Of a DNA stretch of 64,000 nt, positions 23,807-31,690 are shown one piece after another; position 1 is the first letter of the stretch; the number at the start of each line of letters is the position of its first letter. Made by a program: the position numbers and the translations under genes. The notes under the pieces were generated by a model. It was not told the origin of the DNA. It ran no database searches and saw nothing but the letters and a program-made list of their open reading frames with translations. Source of the stretch: Lachnospiraceae bacterium KGMB03038. Lineage in GTDB: Bacteria > Bacillota > Clostridia > Lachnospirales > Lachnospiraceae. The DNA is taken from positions 124,001 through 188,000 of the forward strand of contig CP041667.1 in NCBI GenBank assembly GCA_007361935.1. The letters are read 5' to 3'.

Positions 23807-25186
23807 CTAGGGTTTAAGAAGATTTTCCCCAATGTTTACAACGTTTCCGGCTCCCATAGTTATCAACAGGTCCCCGTTTTCGCAATGTGACCGACAGAAA
23901 TCCTCGATTTCTTCAAAGGTAGAGAAATAATAAGCATCTGTTCCCTGTTCTCTAAGGGCAAGGGCAAGATCCTCAGAAGAAACCCCCAGTGTATCGGTCT
24001 CTCTTGCGGCATAAATGTCTGCCAGGACTACATGGTCTGCCCCAGTAAGTGCGTCTGCAAATTCCGGGAACAAAGCTTTCGTCCGGGTATAAGTGTGAGG
24101 CTGGAAGACGCACCAGAGTTCTCGATGGGGATAGTGACGCGCGGCTTCCAGGGTGGCCTTGATCTCGGTAGGATGGTGGGCATAGTCGTCAATGACGGTT
24201 ACGCCTTGAAATTCTCCTTTATGCTCAAAACGCCGGTCTGTTCCCTGGAAATCTTTTAAGCCTTTTTTGGCGGTCTCCAGAGGAATGTTTAAAAGGTCCG
24301 CCACCGCCAGCGCCGCCAAAGCATTCTGTACATTATGTTCTCCGTTGACGGACAGGCTTACGCGGTCTACGAAGATTCCCTCTTTTACGAAATCGAAAGA
24401 AGCGCTGCCTTTTTTATCATAAGCGATATTGACAGCTCCATAGTCAAAAGAACTATCCATACCAAAGGTACAAATACGGCATGGCAGATCTTTAGTAAAG
24501 GAATCCAGATCCGGGATCGACCCGTTGATCACAAGAGCTCCGTCCGCAGGAAGAAGCTGGGCGAACTTCTGGAAGGATGAGCGGATATCATTAAGATCTT
24601 TGAAAAAGTCCAGATGATCCGCGTCAATATTTAAAATGATACTGATCTTCGGAAGAAAATGGAGAAAGCTGTTGGTATACTCGCAGGCTTCTGTTACAAA
24701 CAGATCGGAATTTCCGACCCGGATATTGCCTCCAATGGCATGAAGGATTCCTCCCACAGAAATGGTAGGATCCAGATCGCCGGCCAGCAGGATATGGGAA
24801 AGCATAGACGTTGTAGTAGTCTTTCCGTGTGTCCCGGACACGGCGATGGGAGTCTTATAATTCGCCATAAGCTGTCCTAAGAGTTCTGCTCGGCTCAGCA
24901 TAGGCAGGCCCTTCTGAAGGGCGGCCTGGTATTCTTCGTTATCCTCATGGATCGCGGCAGTATAAACGACCACATCGATGCCCTCTATTATATTAGAGGC
25001 TTTCTGACCATAGAAAATGCGCGCGCCATTTTTTTCAAGCTGGCGGGTGAGCGGAGTTTCCTTATTGTCAGACCCTGATATGGTGAAATGTTCTTTTAGG
25101 AGGATCTGCGCCAGCCCGCTCATGCTGATTCCTCCGATTCCTATAAAATGTACATGTATGGGGTTGTTAAACTGAATCTGATACAT
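23807..25186 (-). CDS. murC: UDP-N-acetylmuramate-L-alanine ligase
   Basis: The 459-residue Mur ligase adds L-Ala to UDP-MurNAc in the cytoplasm. It has the N-terminal dinucleotide-like motif (VHFIGIGGISMSGLAQILL), the ATP loop SGTHGKTTTTSML, NIDADHLDFF and the C-terminal DDYAHHPTEI characteristic of MurC. Length is normal. AGGAAGGTAATCT precedes the ATG. It is divergent from glgC. Confidence 0.96.
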   Translation of the reverse strand: MYQIQFNNPIHVHFIGIGGISMSGLAQILLKEHFTISGSDNKETPLTRQLEKNGARIFYGQKASNIIEGIDVVVYTAAIHEDNEEYQAALQKGLPMLSRAELLGQLMANYKTPIAVSGTHGKTTTTSMLSHILLAGDLDPTISVGGILHAIGGNIRVGNSDLFVTEACEYTNSFLHFLPKISIILNIDADHLDFFKDLNDIRSSFQKFAQLLPADGALVINGSIPDLDSFTKDLPCRICTFGMDSSFDYGAVNIAYDKKGSASFDFVKEGIFVDRVSLSVNGEHNVQNALAALAVADLLNIPLETAKKGLKDFQGTDRRFEHKGEFQGVTVIDDYAHHPTEIKATLEAARHYPHRELWCVFQPHTYTRTKALFPEFADALTGADHVVLADIYAARETDTLGVSSEDLALALREQGTDAYYFSTFEEIEDFCRSHCENGDLLITMGAGNVVNIGENLLKP

Positions 25187-25332
25187 AGATTACCTTCCTC
25201 TTTGATTTTTAGTCATAAATTTTAAAATCCTATCATATTATTATAAACATATATGATGAAAAAACCAAGTCGAATTTTTTGGTATAATTATATAAAAAGT
25301 TTACAAAAAGTGAATAATATTTGTGAAATTTA

Positions 25333-25361
25333 TTCACGAAAGATAATTTCTATGTTATAAT
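25333..25361 (+). promoter_or_regulatory. glgC promoter
   Basis: TTCACG (25333-25338), 17 bp, TATAAT (25356-25361) with a TGT extension just before it. The region between murC and glgC (25187-25395) is AT-rich and holds both divergent promoters. Confidence 0.55.
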
Positions 25362-25395
25362 GTGGACAATGAACTACGTAAGAAGGGGTGATGAC

Positions 25396-26670
25396 ATGAT
25401 CAAGAAAGAAATGATAGCGATGCTGCTGGCAGGGGGACAAGGCAGCAGACTTGGAGTTCTTACGTCGAAAGTAGCAAAGCCGGCCGTTGCATTCGGAGGC
25501 AAATATCGAATTATCGATTTCCCGCTCAGCAACTGCATCAATTCCGGAATTGATACAGTGGGAGTATTGACACAGTATCAGCCCCTGCGGCTGAACAGCC
25601 ATATTGGAATCGGAATCCCCTGGGATCTGGATCGGAATATAGGGGGAGTAACGATCCTGCCCCCTTACGAGAAGAGCAGCAACAGCGAGTGGTATACAGG
25701 AACCGCCAACGCGATCTATCAGAATCTGGATTATATGGAATCCTTTCATCCGGACTACGTACTGATCCTGTCAGGGGATCATATTTACAAGATGGATTAC
25801 GAAGTGATGCTGGATTATCACAAAGAAAATAAAGCGGATGTCACTATTGCGGCGATGCCGGTTCCCATTGAGGAGGCCAGCCGTTTTGGGATCGTGATCA
25901 CAGATGAAGACGGAAAGATCACAGAATTCCAGGAAAAACCGCCAGAACCGAAGAGTAATCTGGCATCCATGGGTATCTATATATTCAGCTGGCCTGTGCT
26001 CAAAGAGGCGCTGGTAGCGCTGAAGCATGAGCCGGGGTGTGATTTTGGCAAGCACATTATTCCTTACTGTCATGAGAAAGGAGAGCGGCTGTTTGCTTAT
26101 GAATATAACGGATATTGGAAAGATGTAGGAACCCTGGGGTCTTATTGGGAGGCGAACATGGAGCTGATCGATATCATCCCTGAGTTTAACTTATATGAGG
26201 AGTTTTGGAAGATTTATACCAACAGCGATATCATCCCGCCCCAGTATATTTCCGGACAATCTGTGATCAACCGGAGTATTATCGGCGATGGAGCGGAGAT
26301 ATACGGGGAAGTGCATAACTGTGTGATCGGCCCCGGCGTAACGATCGGAGAGGGGGCGGTTGTCAGAGATTCGATCATTATGAAAGATGTTGTGATCAAA
26401 GAAGGCTGTGTGATCGATAAGGCGATCATCGCTGAGAGCGTGGAAATAGGAAAACAGGTGACATTGGGAATCGGCGGCGAGGCGCCGAATCGTCTGAAAC
26501 CGGATATCTACGCCTTTGGTCTTGTTACGATTGGGGAAAATTCTGTCATTCCAGACGGGGTGCAGATTGGAAAGAACACCGCGATCAGCGGGGTTACCGT
26601 AAAGGAAGATTATCCGAACGGACTCCTGGAAAGCGGAGAAACATTGATAAAGGCAGGTGAGCGCTCATGA
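25396..26670 (+). CDS. glgC: glucose-1-phosphate adenylyltransferase, catalytic subunit
   Basis: The 424-residue enzyme makes ADP-glucose, the committed step of glycogen synthesis. It has the nucleotide loop LLAGGQGSRLG, KPAVAFGGKYRIIDFPLSNC, the catalytic-site LSGDHIYKMDY, and a C-terminal left-handed beta-helix of hexapeptide repeats. The ATG at 25396 was chosen over 25360 because it fits the family start and has AAGGGG upstream. It overlaps glgD by 4 nt, and the two probably form a heteromer. Confidence 0.95.
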   Translation: MIKKEMIAMLLAGGQGSRLGVLTSKVAKPAVAFGGKYRIIDFPLSNCINSGIDTVGVLTQYQPLRLNSHIGIGIPWDLDRNIGGVTILPPYEKSSNSEWYTGTANAIYQNLDYMESFHPDYVLILSGDHIYKMDYEVMLDYHKENKADVTIAAMPVPIEEASRFGIVITDEDGKITEFQEKPPEPKSNLASMGIYIFSWPVLKEALVALKHEPGCDFGKHIIPYCHEKGERLFAYEYNGYWKDVGTLGSYWEANMELIDIIPEFNLYEEFWKIYTNSDIIPPQYISGQSVINRSIIGDGAEIYGEVHNCVIGPGVTIGEGAVVRDSIIMKDVVIKEGCVIDKAIIAESVEIGKQVTLGIGGEAPNRLKPDIYAFGLVTIGENSVIPDGVQIGKNTAISGVTVKEDYPNGLLESGETLIKAGERS

Positions 26671-27785
26671 GAGCAGTAGGACTTATTTTAGCGGGCGGTA
26701 ACAGTAATAAAATGAGAGAGCTGACTCAGAAGCGCGCGGTGGCGGCAATGCCGGTAGCCGGAAGCTACAGGGCGATTGATTTTGCGCTGAGTAATATGTC
26801 TAACTCCCATATCCAGAAAGTGGCGGTGTTGACTCAATATAATGCTCGTTCCCTAAATGAGCACCTGAATTCTTCTAAATGGTGGGATTTCGGGAGAAAA
26901 CAAGGCGGTTTGTTTGTATTTACGCCAACCATTACCGCAGATAACGGCTACTGGTATAGAGGAACCGCGGACGCGATCCACCAGAATCTGGATTTTCTAA
27001 AAAGATGCCATGAACCTTATGTGATCATTGCGTCAGGAGACGCGGTATATAAGATGGATTATAATAAGGTTTTAGAATACCATATCGCCAAAAAGGCAGA
27101 TATTACGGTGGTTTGTAAAGAACTTCCGCCAGGCGAGGATGCCAGCCGCTTTGGCACGGTGAAGATGAATGAGTCTATGCGGATCGAGGAATTTGAGGAG
27201 AAACCCATGGTTGCCAACTCCAATACGATTTCTACGGGGATTTATGTGATCCGCAGGAGACAGCTGATTGATTTGATCGAGCACTGTGCGGAAGAAGAAA
27301 GACATGATTTTGTAACCGATATCTTGATCAGATATAAAAATCTGAAAAAGATCTGCGGTTATAAAATAAAAGATTACTGGAGCAACATATCGACTGTGGA
27401 TGCTTATTACAGGACGAATATGGACTTCTTGAAACCAGAAGTAAGAAATTACTTTTTCAAACAGCACCCGGATGTGTATTCGAAGGTGAGTGACCTGCCG
27501 CCAGCCAAATACAATCCCGGAGCAGTCGTTAAAAACAGTCTTATCGCAAGCGGCTGTATCATTAACGGCATGGTGGAGAATTCCATTCTGTTTAAGAAAG
27601 TATTTGTCGGTAACAATTGTGTCATCAAGAATTCAATCATTCTTAACGATGTCTACCTCGGAGATAACACTTACATTGAAAACTGCATTGTAGAGAGTCG
27701 TGATACAATCAGGGCAAACACACGTCATATTGGGGAAAATGGTGTGAAAGTAGTTGTTGAAAAGAACGAGAGGTATGCACTCTAG
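26667..27785 (+). CDS. glgD: GlgD, GlgC-like regulatory subunit
   Basis: The 372-residue protein is a GlgC paralogue with a degenerate nucleotide loop (LILAGGNSNKMRELTQKRA instead of GGxGTRL), as in GlgD proteins of Firmicutes. These lack activity alone and modulate GlgC. The fold is kept, including the C-terminal hexapeptide repeats (GAVVKNSLIASGCIINGMVENSI region). Coupled to glgC by ATGA. Confidence 0.92.
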   Translation: MRAVGLILAGGNSNKMRELTQKRAVAAMPVAGSYRAIDFALSNMSNSHIQKVAVLTQYNARSLNEHLNSSKWWDFGRKQGGLFVFTPTITADNGYWYRGTADAIHQNLDFLKRCHEPYVIIASGDAVYKMDYNKVLEYHIAKKADITVVCKELPPGEDASRFGTVKMNESMRIEEFEEKPMVANSNTISTGIYVIRRRQLIDLIEHCAEEERHDFVTDILIRYKNLKKICGYKIKDYWSNISTVDAYYRTNMDFLKPEVRNYFFKQHPDVYSKVSDLPPAKYNPGAVVKNSLIASGCIINGMVENSILFKKVFVGNNCVIKNSIILNDVYLGDNTYIENCIVESRDTIRANTRHIGENGVKVVVEKNERYAL

Positions 27786-27818
27786 TGCAGTGCCGAGGAA
27801 GAAAGGGGCAAAAAGAAG

Positions 27819-28103
27819 ATGAAGATCACAGATGTACGCATGAGAAAGGTGGCAAAAGAAGGGAAATTAAAAGCAATCGTGTCCATTACGCTGGACGATG
27901 AATTTGCCGTACACGACATCAAGATCATCGAAGGAGACAGAGGGCTGTTCATCGCAATGCCAAGCAAGAAAGTATTGGACGGAGAATATAGGGACATTGC
28001 ACATCCGATCAACTCAGAGGTAAGAGAACGGGTCCAGAGCGAGATCCTTCAGAAATACCACGAGACATTGGAAAATGAAGAAGTGGAAGAGGGAGCTTTT
28101 TAA
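27819..28103 (+). CDS. spoVG: SpoVG RNA-binding regulator
   Basis: The 94-residue protein begins MKITDVRMRKV and contains ITLDDEFAVHDIKII and FIAMPSKKVLDGEYRDIAHPI, the SpoVG signature. It is a nucleic-acid-binding regulator of sporulation, envelope and virulence functions in Firmicutes. AAGGGG precedes the start. Its last codons (GAGCTTTTTAA) lie in a 32-bp perfect palindrome shared with the convergent gene. Confidence 0.96.
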   Translation: MKITDVRMRKVAKEGKLKAIVSITLDDEFAVHDIKIIEGDRGLFIAMPSKKVLDGEYRDIAHPINSEVRERVQSEILQKYHETLENEEVEEGAF

Positions 28104-28117
28104 AAAGCTCCCTCTTC
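28086..28117. terminator. 32-bp perfect palindrome holding both stop codons
   Basis: The palindrome has arms of GAAGAGGGAGCTTTTT and its complement without a loop. Its centre TTAA provides the stop of spoVG on one strand and of the pseudouridine synthase on the other. It can act as a two-way terminator. Confidence 0.75.
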
Positions 28118-28807
28118 TTCTGGGGGAAGCTGGAAGGCCAGCTTCTTTTTTGTGACTGGATGAAAGAATTCTAACCGGTAGGCGCAGAGCATGAGCGGCT
28201 GGCGTGGATCGGCATCTGGATTATATTTAGTATCTCCGATAATAGGACAGCCCATGGCAGCCAGCTGGACCCGGATCTGGTGGTGGCGTCCGGTGTCGAG
28301 ATGGATGTCTAGTTCAATTGGGGCCGGGGGATTTTTAAAAATCCCCCGGCCCCAATTGAAAAAGCCCTGTCCCTTTTTGACAACTTGATAATGCAGACGG
28401 GCCAATTTTGCTCCGGGAGTTTCTTTGGTGCAGATGCGGGAAAAATTCTTTTTGGGATCTTTCACCAGATAGTTTTCCAGGATATCCTTCTGATGAGGCG
28501 GCGTATGATCAACAAGGGCGCGGTAATGTTTCCCAAAACCCTGGCTGGTGAGCTGCTGATTTAAAACTTTAGCGGCGGAAGGAGTTTTGGCAAAAACAAG
28601 GAGGCCTGCCACAGGCTGGTCCAGTCTGTGGATGACCGCAAGATAAGGAACTCCTTTGGAAGATGGACAGGCGGCCAAATGGTTTTTTAAAAGGCTGACC
28701 ATGTCGGGAGTCCCGAGTTTTTGGGTTTGTGTGGGTATGCCGGCGGGTTTTTTGCATACAATAATTTGTGAATCTTCATATAATATTTTGAGAGTTTCGT
28801 TTTTCAT
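28100..28807 (-). CDS. RluA-family pseudouridine synthase carrying an in-frame repeat
   Basis: The 235-residue enzyme has the catalytic motif AVIHRLDQPVAGLLVF (Asp nucleophile) and GRHHQIRVQLA, and modifies uridines in rRNA or tRNA. Between YQVV and ELDIHLDTGRHHQ the protein has about 21 extra residues, KKGQGFFNWGRGIFKNPPAP plus Ile. They are the translation of repeat copy R4, in frame with no stop. The fold element is next to the active-site domain, so activity may be kept or lost. The ATG at 28807 follows AAAAGGATC; an upstream in-frame start at 28924 is unlikely. Tail-to-tail overlap with spoVG is 4 nt. Confidence 0.85.
   Translation of the reverse strand: MKNETLKILYEDSQIIVCKKPAGIPTQTQKLGTPDMVSLLKNHLAACPSSKGVPYLAVIHRLDQPVAGLLVFAKTPSAAKVLNQQLTSQGFGKHYRALVDHTPPHQKDILENYLVKDPKKNFSRICTKETPGAKLARLHYQVVKKGQGFFNWGRGIFKNPPAPIELDIHLDTGRHHQIRVQLAAMGCPIIGDTKYNPDADPRQPLMLCAYRLEFFHPVTKKKLAFQLPPEEEGAF
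28318..28378 (-). repeat. REP-like palindromic repeat, copy R4 inside a coding sequence
   Basis: Full-length copy, head on the right (minus). It lies wholly within the RluA-type gene in the same orientation as the coding strand and is read through in frame. It is the only one of the ten copies inside a gene. Confidence 0.92.
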
Positions 28808-28969
28808 AAAAGTCAGATCCTTTTTCTTACTATTCTTCAGTATTTTATTAAAGCATACAAAAGGGCGGGATGCAATTAGAATAGGCGGGAAAATGGAAGA
28901 TTGTCGGGCGTTTGCCCTTGACAAATAAAAAGGCTTGGCTTAAAATTACGTTTAACTCAAGAAATTTTG

Positions 28970-29205
28970 GGCGATGAAGAGGAATAGTACATGTAAGCGG
29001 ACCAAAGAGAGGAGATCAAAGGGTGAAAGATTTCCGTCCTGAACTGCATGGAAACCCGCCTTGGAGCCTCTGTGTGAAAGCACAGCGCCGCGCCGGCGTT
29101 ATTGGCAAATTGAGGGAACTGCAGACGGTCTGCAGTTAACGAGGGTGGTACCGCCGAGCTTTTCGGTCCCTTTTGGGGAGCGAAGAACCCGGCGTTTTCT
29201 TTTGC
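28970..29205 (+). promoter_or_regulatory. T-box leader of proS
   Basis: The leader has the stem I start GATGAAGAGGAATAGTA, a specifier region GAAACCCGCCTTGGAGC where either CCC (29055-29057) or CCG codes for proline, and the T-box AACGAGGGTGGTACCGCC (29138-29154) that pairs with uncharged tRNA. A long terminator stem ending in CGGCGTTTTCTTTT follows. Uncharged tRNA-Pro should stabilise the antiterminator and switch on proS. Confidence 0.93.
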
Positions 29206-29274
29206 GCAGGAAAGCTCCCGTCAGAATATCATGCGGGGCAAGGGGCCCTGGGGAAAAGAAAAGGAGAAAAGAAT

Positions 29275-30717
29275 ATGGCAAAGGAAAAGAAACTGGTAAA
29301 AAATATTACATCACGGGAAGAAAATTTTGCCCAGTGGTACACAGATGTTGTGCGGGAGGCAGAACTTTGTGATTATTCGAGCGTAAAAGGATGCCTGAAT
29401 TATCTTCCCAACGGATATGCGATCTGGGAACTGATCCAGGCGGATCTGGACCGGCGTTTTAAAGAAACAGGGGTAGAAAATGTCTGCCTTCCAATGTTGA
29501 TCCCGGAAAGCCTTCTGGAAAAAGAGGCAGACCATGTAGAAGGGTTTGCGCCGGAAGTTGCGTGGGTGACTCATGGAGGAATGGAGAGACTGCAGGAAAG
29601 ATTCTGTATCCGTCCTACTTCTGAGACCCTGTTCTGCGATCTGTGGGCGAAGTCTGTACGTTCTTACAGGGATCTTCCGAAAGTATGGAATCAGTGGAAT
29701 TCTGTCCTCCGTTGGGAGAAGACGACAAGACCGTTCCTGCGTTCCAGGGAATTCCTGTGGCAGGAAGGACATACCCTGCACGCCACTTACGAAGAGGCTG
29801 AGGAGCGGACGATCCAGATGTTCCATGTATATGAAGACTGCTATAGAGAGACGTTGGCCATTCCATTTGTATCCGGCCGGAAAGCAGAACATGAGAAATT
29901 CGCCGGAGCCCAGGATACCTATACCATCGAGGCGCTGATGCATGACGGAAAAGCGCTGCAGTCCGCTACCAGCCATTTCTTTGGAAGTGGATTCCCGGAT
30001 GCGTTTGGTATTAAATATGTAGATAAGAACAATCAGCTTCAGAGCGCATATGAAACATCCTGGGGATGGTCAACCAGAAGTATCGGAGCTATCATCATGG
30101 TGCATGGTGATGACGACGGACTGGTGCTGCCGCCTCACGTAGCGCCGGTTGAGTGCCGGATCATTCCGATCGCTCAGCATAAGGAAGGAGTTCTGGACAG
30201 AGCGTATGCGCTGTTGGATGAACTTAAAAAAGCAGGTTATCGGGTGAAGATTGATGATTCTGATAAGAGTACCGGATGGAAATTCGCGGAGCAGGAGATG
30301 GTAGGAATTCCGACCCGTATCGAGATTGGTCCTAAGGATCTGGAGAAAAACCAGGTGGTAGTAGTTCGCCGGGATAATAGGGAGAAAACGGTCGTATCCC
30401 TGGATGAGATCGCTGTAAAACTCCGTGAGATCCTGGAGCAGGAGCAGAAGGATATGTATGATAGGGCTAATGAATTCCTGCAGAACCATATCGACACAGC
30501 TACGACCATGGATGAAATGGAAGCAAAATTCAAAGCGAACCGCGGCTTCGTGAAAGCCTGCTGGTGTGGAGACCCAGAATGTGAAGGAGAAGTAAAATAT
30601 GTGACCGGCGGAGCGGCTACCAGATGTCTGATCGAAGATGAAGAAATGATCTCAGACAAATGTATCTGGTGTGGAAAGCCTGCGAAACATATGGCATATT
30701 GGGGAAAATCTTATTAA
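29275..30717 (+). CDS. proS: prolyl-tRNA synthetase (short, archaeal/eukaryote-like type)
   Basis: The 480-residue class II synthetase lacks the large editing insertion of the ~570-residue bacterial type. It has motif 2 (VLRWEKTTRPFLRSREFLWQ), motif 3 (GWSTRSIGAIIMVHGDDDG) and a C-terminal zinc-type domain (CWCGDPECEG, then CIWCGKPA). This is the eukaryote/archaeon-like ProRS found in many Firmicutes. The ATG at 29275 has AAGGAG 8 bp upstream and follows the T-box. Repeat R5 starts 3 bp after the stop. Confidence 0.95.
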   Translation: MAKEKKLVKNITSREENFAQWYTDVVREAELCDYSSVKGCLNYLPNGYAIWELIQADLDRRFKETGVENVCLPMLIPESLLEKEADHVEGFAPEVAWVTHGGMERLQERFCIRPTSETLFCDLWAKSVRSYRDLPKVWNQWNSVLRWEKTTRPFLRSREFLWQEGHTLHATYEEAEERTIQMFHVYEDCYRETLAIPFVSGRKAEHEKFAGAQDTYTIEALMHDGKALQSATSHFFGSGFPDAFGIKYVDKNNQLQSAYETSWGWSTRSIGAIIMVHGDDDGLVLPPHVAPVECRIIPIAQHKEGVLDRAYALLDELKKAGYRVKIDDSDKSTGWKFAEQEMVGIPTRIEIGPKDLEKNQVVVVRRDNREKTVVSLDEIAVKLREILEQEQKDMYDRANEFLQNHIDTATTMDEMEAKFKANRGFVKACWCGDPECEGEVKYVTGGAATRCLIEDEEMISDKCIWCGKPAKHMAYWGKSY

Positions 30718-30720
30718 TAG

Positions 30721-30781
30721 TTGGGGCCGGGGGATTTTTAAAAATCCCCCGGCCCAGATTGAAAAAGCCCTGTCCCTTTTT
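30721..30781 (-). repeat. REP-like palindromic repeat, copy R5 (left flank of RAYT)
   Basis: Hairpin on the left, head on the right, so the head faces the RAYT gene 30 bp away. With R6 it forms an inverted pair around that gene. It also follows the proS stop directly. Confidence 0.92.
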
Positions 30782-30810
30782 GGCTATGACCATATGAAAG
30801 GAGGGCGCTA

Positions 30811-31584
30811 ATGCCGAGAAAACCCAGGCGGGAGAGTGGGACAGGAATTTATCATGTTGTATCTAGAGGGCTGGATAAAGAATCTATTTTCCGGACAAAA
30901 GAAGAAAAGGACCGAATGTGGAAGATCATTTGGGAAAATGTAAAAAAGTACCGTATTAAAATATATGCTTATTGCATTATGTCAAATCATTTGCACTTGC
31001 TTGTCAAAGTAGATCTGAAAAATTTATCGTTGTTCATGGCTAAAATCTTAGCCGCATATGCCCAATATTACAATTATAAACATAACAGGATCGGATATGT
31101 GTTTCAGGAGAGGTTCCGAAGTCAGTGTATTGAAAGTGAAGCATATTTCTGGAATTGTATCCGGTATATTCATTTGAATCCAGTAAAGGCAAAAATGTGT
31201 AAAAATCCTGCGAATTATCCATACAGCAGCCTGACCGAGTACATGGATGTGAAAGAGAAAAAACTTTTGGACTCTGAAAGTTATGAATTACTCAGAAGTC
31301 GATTTTACAGCCGGAGAGAATTTGAAAAATTTCACCGGTCCAGTTGCGGAGATTTTTTTATTGATATCCAGGAGGAAGAATTCCAGGAGAGGAAGGCGAT
31401 TGCAGAAGAAATTCTGGGAAGAATGGAAACAGAGCTAGAGTTGTCTGCTGGAGAAATACTAGATTATGTAAAGGCAAGAAACCTATTTGAAAAAGAAATG
31501 AAAAAGACATTTGGTATTTCAAAAAAGAAGGTACAGCAAATCCGGAATATAATAAAAATGGAACTTACGCAGAAGAAAAACTAG
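30811..31584 (+). CDS. REP-associated tyrosine transposase (RAYT, IS200-like Y1 family)
   Basis: The 257-residue protein has the Y1 transposase/RAYT start MPRKPRRESGTGIYHVVSRG, the HUH metal motif in CIMSNHLHLLVK (HLH), a candidate catalytic Tyr in the helix LAAYAQYYNYKHNRIG, and FQERFRS plus YIHLNPVKAKM, which are hallmarks of RAYTs. The C-terminal ~80 residues are basic and helical. RAYTs are single-copy domesticated relatives of IS200 transposases that spread short palindromic repeats rather than themselves. Here copies R5 and R6 flank the gene in inverted orientation with their heads inward. GGAGGG precedes the ATG. Confidence 0.88.
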   Translation: MPRKPRRESGTGIYHVVSRGLDKESIFRTKEEKDRMWKIIWENVKKYRIKIYAYCIMSNHLHLLVKVDLKNLSLFMAKILAAYAQYYNYKHNRIGYVFQERFRSQCIESEAYFWNCIRYIHLNPVKAKMCKNPANYPYSSLTEYMDVKEKKLLDSESYELLRSRFYSRREFEKFHRSSCGDFFIDIQEEEFQERKAIAEEILGRMETELELSAGEILDYVKARNLFEKEMKKTFGISKKKVQQIRNIIKMELTQKKN

Positions 31585-31587
31585 ATC

Positions 31588-31648
31588 AAAAAGGGACAGG
31601 GTATTTTTCATTGGGGCCGGGGGATTTTTAAAAATCCCCCGGCCCCAA
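31588..31648 (+). repeat. REP-like palindromic repeat, copy R6 (right flank of RAYT)
   Basis: Head on the left, 3 bp after the RAYT stop codon, hairpin on the right. It mirrors R5. The head reads GGGACAGGGTATTTTT, one base different from most copies. Confidence 0.92.
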
Positions 31649-31690
31649 CTAAAAATGTGATATGATATAAAGGAATATGGAGGTAACTGC

